This document shows positions 1-4,757 of a stretch of DNA of 6,759 nt, piece by piece. Positions within the stretch are counted from its first letter, which is position 1. The number at the start of each line of letters is the position of its first letter. Position numbers and translations under genes: made by a program. The stretch covers positions 1 to 6,759 of the forward strand of contig JAITBO010000195.1 in the NCBI GenBank assembly GCA_031283505.1, written 5' to 3'. This DNA is from Treponema sp. (GTDB lineage: Bacteria > Spirochaetota > Spirochaetia > Treponematales > Breznakiellaceae). The notes under the pieces were generated by a model. The model had not been told where the DNA came from and searched no databases. It saw nothing but the letters and a program-made list of their open reading frames with translations.

Positions 1-675
1 AATGAGGCCCACAATATCTGTAGCAACATCTAAGACGACAGCCGGATTAGCTAGATCAACAAGCCCTTTGCCTTCAATGGCGACGTAGTAGCTGTTCCCA
101 ACTTTCGCCGCCGCTTTAAGCATACCGGAGACGTCGGATACCTGGCTAAGGATTGGGGTTCCTTCTATCAAATCGTTTACATATAAAAGAACATAGTTTC
201 CGTTACCGGCCCGGGCCCCGGCAAAAAGGACATCCCCGGCTCCCCAGAGGCTTTGTATGGGATAACCCGTGAGGTTGGCAACCCATTTCCACTCACCGTC
301 TTCTTTTGGATTTTTTCGGTACAACCCGGAGTCCGATAAATGTACGCCCTGCATGACCAGGGCGTACAGGTACGTGCCCGTACCGGTCAAGTCAAGGATC
401 CTCTTGCCTCCGGGTTGAGCCGGTAGCTGCTGCCAGCTTGCCGCCTCTCCATCGATTTCCGGCTTTTTATACTCGTATACCGCGTTACTCCCCGTATAGA
501 GGGCGTCCCCAAGTTCAATGATCCTTCCGGGGCTTCCCGGAATGGCGGCGTCTTTGTTCAGCACCTTATCGTATTGGATTGTATAAAAAATGTCGTCCTG
601 GGAACAGGAAGAAAGCAATATGCCTCCTGCCAGCAAGAGACCCAAAAAAGACATTGTTATTTTTATCCGTATCAT
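1..675 (-). CDS. Putative lipoprotein, 3' end beyond the left edge
   Basis: The frame is open for 225 codons and leaves the window without a stop. It begins ATG at 675-673, 9 bases after GAGGA (684-688), so this start is preferred to the in-frame ATG at residue 8. Residues 1-24 form a lipoprotein signal: basic R3/K5, a hydrophobic stretch at 9-21, and the lipobox L21-S-S-C24. After cleavage Cys24 would be lipidated, placing the protein on a membrane surface. The mature part is rich in short Gly/Tyr/Trp-containing strand-like segments (near residues 58-66, 98-104, 124-146 and 186-192), which suggests a beta-rich fold such as a propeller. That fold is inference only. The gene starts 20 bases after the stop of the outer-membrane barrel gene and is probably cotranscribed with it. 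I do not recognise the family, and its function is unknown. Confidence 0.8.
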   Translation of the reverse strand, partial: MIRIKITMSFLGLLLAGGILLSSCSQDDIFYTIQYDKVLNKDAAIPGSPGRIIELGDALYTGSNAVYEYKKPEIDGEAASWQQLPAQPGGKRILDLTGTGTYLYALVMQGVHLSDSGLYRKNPKEDGEWKWVANLTGYPIQSLWGAGDVLFAGARAGNGNYVLLYVNDLIEGTPILSQVSDVSGMLKAAAKVGNSYYVAIEGKGLVDLANPAVVLDVATDIVGLI

Positions 676-695
676 TCTAATTATCCTCACGTCTT

Positions 696-1349
696 CTATA
701 AAACATACCGGGCCGAAAGGGTCACATCCAGGAAATTTCCGTACCGGTTATATGCCGGCCCCCGCTTTGGCCATTGGGGAACCCACCACCATCCCACATT
801 GATTCCAAAGGACCAGTCCGGGTTAAAACGCCAATACGCCGCAGCTTCGGGCTTGAGGAACAAACCGAAGTAGTGTTTCGTCAGATAGGTTTGAGAGGAC
901 GCGCCTATCATAAGGCTTACGGGAAATTCAAATCTGCGGAAGATGAATTGATACCCGGCCCGGAGTCCGAAAGGAAATTGAAAAAGAAGATTGTTCACGG
1001 AACCGGAAAACCCTCCGTTTATTTCCACGCCCAGAAAAACATCCGGGGTAAGAAAATAATTGAGCCCCAGGGTTCCTACGCCCCCAATCTTGATTTTGCC
1101 ATCGTAAGCCTTTGCCGGCCTGGTTGACCCATCCAGAAAGAGGACGGGAAACAACGCCCCGGCGGACATGGTAAACATGATGTCTCCCCGGACATAGGCG
1201 CCGGGAAGGGGGCCTGTCCATTCCGATTCAATAGGCATTTCCTCTCCGCCGCCGTCCTCCTGGGCCGAAACAGTAAAAACCAGCAAAAATCCAAAAAAAA
1301 TCATCAAGAGAAGAAAAAGCACCCTAAGGGAAAAAACCCTTTGAACCAT
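696..1349 (-). CDS. Small outer-membrane beta-barrel protein
   Basis: This is a 217-residue protein starting at 1349, with AGGAG at 1356-1360 six bases upstream. The frame stays open upstream to 1487, but that stretch overlaps the end of the preceding gene and lacks a ribosome site. Residues 1-29 are a signal peptide: R4/R9, a very hydrophobic core at 10-27, and a VSA cleavage motif before Q30. The remaining ~188 residues alternate polar and hydrophobic or aromatic residues in about eight strand-like segments with Gly-rich turns. The chain ends in a strand finishing RYVL, as expected of a barrel inserted by the BAM machinery, although the final residue is Leu and not the usual Phe. The size fits an eight-stranded OmpW/OmpA-like barrel, comparable to small treponemal outer-membrane proteins. 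Substrate and role cannot be told. The lipoprotein gene follows 20 bases downstream, suggesting that the two act together at the cell surface. Confidence 0.8.
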   Translation of the reverse strand: MVQRVFSLRVLFLLLMIFFGFLLVFTVSAQEDGGGEEMPIESEWTGPLPGAYVRGDIMFTMSAGALFPVLFLDGSTRPAKAYDGKIKIGGVGTLGLNYFLTPDVFLGVEINGGFSGSVNNLLFQFPFGLRAGYQFIFRRFEFPVSLMIGASSQTYLTKHYFGLFLKPEAAAYWRFNPDWSFGINVGWWWVPQWPKRGPAYNRYGNFLDVTLSARYVL

Positions 1350-1368
1350 GTAACACTCCTGTAGTAAT

Positions 1369-1396
1369 ATTATCATTTTTACACTATTAGATACAA
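1369..1396 (-). promoter_or_regulatory. Candidate sigma-70 promoter for the barrel/lipoprotein pair
   Basis: On the minus strand TTGTAT (1391-1396) lies 16 bases before GATAAT (1369-1374), and both are reasonable -35 and -10 matches. The -10 is 19 bases from the start codon at 1349, so the leader would be short but would keep the AGGAG ribosome site. The AT-rich stretch contrasts with the GC-rich hairpin just upstream. This is a by-eye call only. Confidence 0.45.
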
Positions 1397-1399
1397 CAA

Positions 1400-1423
1400 C
1401 CGGTATACCCCGGGGGTTACCGG
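1400..1423 (-). terminator. GC-rich hairpin between two envelope genes; possible terminator
   Basis: The arms CCGGTA and TACCGG enclose a self-complementary CCCC/GGGG core, giving a strong stem of about 11 pairs with small internal irregularities. On the minus strand it lies 11 bases past the stop of the upstream gene (1435) and is followed by TTGTTGTAT, which is U-rich but interrupted. It could end or weaken transcription from the upstream gene before the barrel's own promoter. The poor U-tract makes a processing or stability hairpin an alternative. Confidence 0.4.
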
Positions 1424-1434
1424 CAGTTTTACCG

Positions 1435-2250
1435 TCAATTCCCGCCTGGCTCCGGATTTTTCCCGCTTTCTCCTCTTTCCAGGGCAAGATACTGAAGCAG
1501 AACAGGGTATTTGGTTAACAATTCGCCGTATTTTTCCAACTCATCAAACCTGAGCCGGGCGCTTATACGCCGGTTTGCCGGCAAGGAAGCGTCCGTTTCC
1601 GAAGACGCATACCGGCCCGCAAGATAATTCCCATAGATTTTCCGGATGGAATCGTACAGGACGGTATCGGGGCGCCGGGTCGTATTGATGTTGCAGGACA
1701 GGTTTTCGATATACGGATATTCACGGAGGATGCCCTCCTTTAGTTTATCCGCGTCCAGGTCCCCGATCCCATCGCCTTCTCCGGTATATTCCTCCAGGCG
1801 CCGTACCGAATAGGAGGCGATTTCATCGGCAAGACGCCCTTCAAAGGCCTCAAGATCTTCCTGATTTACGACGCCCCCTTCTGCCATCAGGACCGGCAGA
1901 TAATCGGGTTTGACCATAAAAGACAGGGAACCGGTGTATTCATACGAAAAATCCACGTCCACTCCCGCAAATGAAGCGTAAATATCCCCGGAAGGCAGGG
2001 ACCTGCTTGCCTGGATCGGCTGTTCCACCACCTTGGGGGTGAATATCGTAATCCCCACGTTGGTAGGGATTGCGGCATACCACACCCACCGGAATTTTCC
2101 CTCCCTGATAACGGTCGTGTCAATCCCGTGGGTCTTGGAACGCATCACCCCATAAGAACCCGGCGGAACCCGGAACTGAACCCAGCCGAAAAAAAAGGCA
2201 GTTCCACCCAGAATCAATATGATAAAAAAGGCGACAACTATTTTCTTCAT
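1435..2250 (-). CDS. Membrane-anchored protein with a possible SPFH/band-7-like region
   Basis: This is a 271-residue protein starting at MKKIVV (2250). The frame is open to 2319, but the extra 23 codons are the 21-bp repeat and promoter-like DNA, and only the later start places a basic N-terminus directly before the hydrophobic segment. Residues 4-23 form one transmembrane helix or uncleaved signal anchor. The next stretch (26-60) reads VPPGSYGVM, then a Gly, REGKF and an aromatic IP segment. This resembles the opening of band-7/stomatin/HflC-type domains, where a Gly-rich 'PGe.GV' strand follows the anchor. Residues ~90-215 are mixed charged, with an acidic helical section around 130-190, and the C-terminus is polar. 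A periplasmic location is likely. The band-7 assignment rests on pattern resemblance only and could be wrong. The barrel gene lies 85 bases downstream, after a hairpin and a candidate promoter. Confidence 0.72.
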   Translation of the reverse strand: MKKIVVAFFIILILGGTAFFFGWVQFRVPPGSYGVMRSKTHGIDTTVIREGKFRWVWYAAIPTNVGITIFTPKVVEQPIQASRSLPSGDIYASFAGVDVDFSYEYTGSLSFMVKPDYLPVLMAEGGVVNQEDLEAFEGRLADEIASYSVRRLEEYTGEGDGIGDLDADKLKEGILREYPYIENLSCNINTTRRPDTVLYDSIRKIYGNYLAGRYASSETDASLPANRRISARLRFDELEKYGELLTKYPVLLQYLALERGESGKNPEPGGN

Positions 2251-2290
2251 ATTCTTTTTATAGCCCCTTATATTCTTTTTATAGCCCCTT
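2249..2290. repeat. Perfect 21-bp tandem duplication in the leader
   Basis: Two identical 21-base units lie head to tail at 2249-2269 and 2270-2290. Read on the minus strand each unit begins AAGGGGC and ends AAGAATAT, so a Shine-Dalgarno-like AAGGGG is present twice before the ATG at 2250. The nearer copy is about 13 bases from that ATG, which is longer than ideal. The last two bases of the unit overlap the start codon. Because 21 is a multiple of three, the duplication keeps any upstream frame open. The repeat also occupies the place where a -35 element for the plus-strand gene would lie. Confidence 0.9.
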
Positions 2291-2298
2291 CCTGTTAT

Positions 2299-2326
2299 AG
2301 TATAATATATGTTACCCAATCCACAA
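2299..2326 (-). promoter_or_regulatory. Candidate promoter for the envelope genes (minus)
   Basis: On the minus strand TTGTGG (2321-2326) and TATACT (2299-2304) are separated by 16 bases. Transcription would begin near 2292 and cover both copies of the 21-bp repeat before the ATG at 2250. The element shares its AT-rich core with the divergent plus-strand -10. By-eye match only. Confidence 0.45.
2301..2306 (+). promoter_or_regulatory. Candidate -10 box for the membrane protein/chorismate mutase pair
   Basis: A perfect TATAAT occurs on the plus strand at 2301-2306. A -35 partner 17 bases upstream would be the weak TTTATA at 2278-2283, inside the 21-bp repeat. Transcription would begin at about 2313, after the first possible ATG of the downstream gene (2309). 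If this promoter is real, translation must start further downstream. Confidence 0.35.
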
Positions 2327-2641
2327 TCGCCGGTGAAGGGAGGGAGCCTTTTTTTCTTCTTTATGAGCCTTTTTTCGGTCTTTCTCTACGCCGTGGGGGT
2401 CCGCCAGGCATTTATGGACGCTACCCAGCTCATGCTTCTCCGTATAACCGCCCTGTCCGGGCTTATCCTGGGGGTAGTATCCGTATACGGCATCATTCTG
2501 GACACCTGGTTTCTGATACGGGGCAAGGGCCTCCGGTATATACCGGGGCTCGCGGCCTATTGTTTAGCGGCGGTTTTCGGCGTCCTGACCGCCGGGGCGG
2601 CGATCTTTATTCTGGTTCTTGCGGGAGGAAATCGCGGATGA
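2309..2641 (+). CDS. Small three-helix membrane protein of unknown function
   Basis: The longest reading is 110 residues. Three hydrophobic segments are visible at about residues 14-30, 42-66 and 78-104, joined by short polar turns (RQAFMD and RGKGLRY), so it is an integral inner-membrane protein. The start is unsure. ATG 2309 has no ribosome site and lies only two bases after a TATAAT. GTG 2333 also lacks one. ATG 2363 has a strong AAGGGAGGGAG upstream (2336-2346), but 16 bases away, and would give 92 residues. Its TGA (2639-2641) overlaps the ATG of the chorismate mutase (2638-2640), so the two are probably cotranscribed and translationally coupled. I do not recognise the family. The coupling hints at a link to aromatic amino acid metabolism but does not prove one. 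Confidence 0.7.
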   Translation: MLPNPQSPVKGGSLFFFFMSLFSVFLYAVGVRQAFMDATQLMLLRITALSGLILGVVSVYGIILDTWFLIRGKGLRYIPGLAAYCLAAVFGVLTAGAAIFILVLAGGNRG

Positions 2642-3078
2642 AACGGCTCTATGCCCTGAGGGGCGCGACCCGGTGTCTCAACGAGGCGGAGGACATGGTC
2701 CTGCGGGTGCCGGCCTTGTACGACGCCCTGCTCGGGCAAAACAACCTTGACGAAGGGGACATTGTGTCCCTCATCTTTTCGGTGACCGCCGATCTGGACG
2801 CCTGCAACCCCGCCGCCGCCCTCCGGCGTTCGGGCCGGGCAGGGGAGCTGGCCCTTTTCTGCCTCCAGGAAGCCGCCGTCCGGGGAGGGCTGGAGCGGAC
2901 CCTCCGGGTCCTCATCCATTGCTACATGGAAGAAGGAAGCGTCCCCCGTCATGTGTACCAAAACGGGGCGGAGGCGCTCAGGCCGGACAGGGTTTTGGGT
3001 CCGCAGGATTCATCTTTGCCTTCGGAGGACGAAGACACGCCGCGTCTACGACACGACCGGCAAAGCCCGGCCCAATGA
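2638..3078 (+). CDS. aroH: Chorismate mutase, monofunctional AroH type
   Basis: The enzyme converts chorismate to prephenate in the cytoplasm, the branch step to phenylalanine and tyrosine. The 146-residue product aligns by eye with Bacillus subtilis AroH along its length: RGAT at 8-11, SVTADLDACNPA at 48-59, C75-LQE78, GGL..TLRV with R90, VPRHVYQ with Y107, and LRPD with R115. R8, C75, E78, R90, Y107 and R115 correspond to the known active-site Arg7, Cys75, Glu78, Arg90, Tyr108 and Arg116. Two flanking positions differ: N57 for Phe57 and A60 for Lys60. GGAGG (2624-2628) lies nine bases before the ATG. Although the frame is open upstream to 2128, homology starts at this Met. The final ~26 residues, after RPDRVL, form a polar acidic tail not typical of the ~127-residue family. 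The last 33 bases overlap the convergent deacylase gene. Confidence 0.93.
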   Translation: MKRLYALRGATRCLNEAEDMVLRVPALYDALLGQNNLDEGDIVSLIFSVTADLDACNPAAALRRSGRAGELALFCLQEAAVRGGLERTLRVLIHCYMEEGSVPRHVYQNGAEALRPDRVLGPQDSSLPSEDEDTPRLRHDRQSPAQ

Positions 3079-4638
3079 TTTTTCCTGGTATACGCCGTTC
3101 CGGACCGCAAATTCGCCGTTGATGATCACATGGGGCAACCCGGCGGGAGGGCTCTCGCCGCCGCTTTCGGCAACAACGTTCCGGTCAAAGAATACGAGGT
3201 CGGCGTAGTATCCCGGCGCTATACGGCCCCGGTTTTTAAGGCCGAACCGTCCGGCGGCCTGGCTTGTCATCTTGCGGATCATCCTGCCCAGAGTCTCTGC
3301 CTTCCCCTCCCGGCTGAGGCGGAGGAATTTGGGGAAGGTCCCGAAAGCGGCGGGATTCTGCATACCCTCACCGGTTATCCAGGCGTCGGTCATGTAACCG
3401 GTTTTGGGATGCCGGCTTAACCGGTCGATGATCCGGTCGTTCATGTAACTGTACATGATCACCGTGGTTTCCGGGCCCGTCTCGTCTATCACCCCGATAT
3501 AAGCGTCGAATTCGCCGCAGCCCTTTTTCCGGGCGATTTCGCTGATCCGCTTGCCCGTGTATTCCGGGTGGGCGGAACCGGCCCAACTGACCTGCACATC
3601 GTCAAACCCGAAACCCAGGAGCTTCCTCGTGGCGAAGATTTCCGCCCGCAGGCGTAACCGGACCGGCATCTGCCGCTTTTTCTCCGGCGGGAGTCCCCGG
3701 TACCAGGCAGGCAAGGCGACGGTGATGGTGCTGGCCCCAAAGTCGAAGGGGTAGATGTCAAAACTCAGGTCCAGGCCCCGCTCGTTGGCCCTGTCGATGA
3801 GGGAGACGGTTTCGTCCAGGGTATTCCAGGTGCTTCTGCCTACAAAGATGACATGGGAAATGTGGGTTTTTGCACCGGATTTTTCGGCGATATCCAACAC
3901 CTCGTCCAGGGCGCGGAGATTGTGAGCCCTGCCGAAGAGTTCCGGGTAGGAGGTGGAAAACCGGGAAAGAGCCCTGGCGTGGAAGGTGATGAGCTTGCCG
4001 TGCCGGGCAACCAGCCTTGCCAGCCGCAGCAGTTCCTCCGGGCCGCCGTACATACCGGGGTCGTACATCAGACCGTAGGAAAGCCCGGCAGCCCCCGCCT
4101 CCAGTTCCCGCTCTATCAAACGCTCCATGGCATCCGCCTCCGTCTCCGTCAATGCGCCGGGACCCAGACCCCGCAGAGAAGTGCGAATCGTTCCGTGTCC
4201 GCAGAGGCAGGCCATGTTCACCGGGGAGTACCGGTCCACCGCCGCCGCCCAGCCCGCGAAAGTGGATACTTCCTTGTAATTGGGGTTGGCCGCAAAGAAG
4301 GCGAAGAGGTCCCCGCCGTAGGGAGTGTTGGGCTCGATGCCCACAGTGGAGAAGCCGCAGTTCCCCGCCGCCTGGGTAGTGATCCCCTGCTCCACAAAGG
4401 GCTTGATATAGTGCTGCGCCGCATCGGGCAGGACCCCGTAAAAATCATTGTGAGAATGGGTGTCGATAAAACCCGGACTCAGGGTGAGGCCCGCCGCATC
4501 CAGAACCTCCCCGGTATAACCTGCGGGTTCCCGGTCAAGGACAGCGCTAATCCTGTCCCCCTCCACCAGCACACAGCCGGTTTTGGCGTTTTCATCCAGG
4601 CCGTCAAAGATCTCCGCGTTCTTAATCAGCAGTTCCAT
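3046..4638 (-). CDS. N-acyl-D-amino-acid deacylase family amidohydrolase (D-aminoacylase-like)
   Basis: This 530-residue zinc amidohydrolase is full length for the D-aminoacylase family (~480-540 residues). The family releases free D-amino acids from N-acyl forms, though some members act on other N-acyl or dipeptide substrates. Visible in order: an N-terminal strand domain with DAAGLTLSPGFIDTHSHND (H61, H63), the bridging-cysteine motif GNCGFS (C94), GLSYGLMYDPGMYG (186-198), metal-ligand candidates H220 (FHAR) and H262 (HISHV), the catalytic-Asp candidate D418 in MTDAW, GTFPKFLR (433-440), and the C-terminal RGRIAPGYYADLVFFD signature (470-485). The ribosome site GGAGG lies six bases before the ATG. 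No signal peptide is seen, so it is probably cytoplasmic. It follows the esterase gene on the same strand after a 119-base gap, suggesting a joint scavenging role. The exact acyl group and amino acid cannot be read from sequence. Confidence 0.9.
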   Translation of the reverse strand: MELLIKNAEIFDGLDENAKTGCVLVEGDRISAVLDREPAGYTGEVLDAAGLTLSPGFIDTHSHNDFYGVLPDAAQHYIKPFVEQGITTQAAGNCGFSTVGIEPNTPYGGDLFAFFAANPNYKEVSTFAGWAAAVDRYSPVNMACLCGHGTIRTSLRGLGPGALTETEADAMERLIERELEAGAAGLSYGLMYDPGMYGGPEELLRLARLVARHGKLITFHARALSRFSTSYPELFGRAHNLRALDEVLDIAEKSGAKTHISHVIFVGRSTWNTLDETVSLIDRANERGLDLSFDIYPFDFGASTITVALPAWYRGLPPEKKRQMPVRLRLRAEIFATRKLLGFGFDDVQVSWAGSAHPEYTGKRISEIARKKGCGEFDAYIGVIDETGPETTVIMYSYMNDRIIDRLSRHPKTGYMTDAWITGEGMQNPAAFGTFPKFLRLSREGKAETLGRMIRKMTSQAAGRFGLKNRGRIAPGYYADLVFFDRNVVAESGGESPPAGLPHVIINGEFAVRNGVYQEKSLGRALPVVS

Positions 4639-4717
4639 GATTTTCCTCCAATATTATTCCGCCGCTAAATCCGTAGATTTTGGAATTTGGGCGCATCGAC
4701 CGGGCTGCCGCTCCAAT

Positions 4718-4747
4718 CTTTTTTGCCCGCCAGGGCAGGCAAAAAAG
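4718..4747. repeat. 14-bp inverted repeat (hairpin) between esterase and deacylase
   Basis: The arms CTTTTTTGCCCGCC (4718-4731) and GGCAGGCAAAAAAG (4734-4747) pair over 14 positions with one C-A mismatch and a two-base centre. The T-run is 5' and the A-run 3' on both strands, so neither strand has the trailing U-tract of an intrinsic terminator. It begins 10 bases after the esterase stop (4758) as read on the minus strand. It may be an RNA stability hairpin or part of a dispersed palindromic repeat. Confidence 0.6.
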
Positions 4748-4757
4748 GATTTCCACT

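Noticed and set aside
1350..1487. 46-codon N-terminal extension of the barrel protein
   Set aside because: It overlaps the previous gene, includes the hairpin and promoter-like DNA, and would bury the signal peptide.
2128..2637. Upstream extension of the chorismate mutase frame
   Set aside because: It runs through the minus-strand gene, the divergent promoter and the membrane protein. AroH homology and a good ribosome site begin at 2638.
3853..4668. Plus-strand open frame of 271 codons
   Set aside because: It lies opposite the deacylase and shows no motif, and the minus strand carries the family signatures.
4667..4680. AAATC/GATTT inverted repeat as an operator before the deacylase
   Set aside because: It is only five pairs with a four-base loop and has no second copy nearby, which is within chance expectation.
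4718..4747. Intrinsic terminator for the esterase
   Set aside because: On both strands the T-run precedes the stem and As follow it, so no U-tract trails the hairpin.
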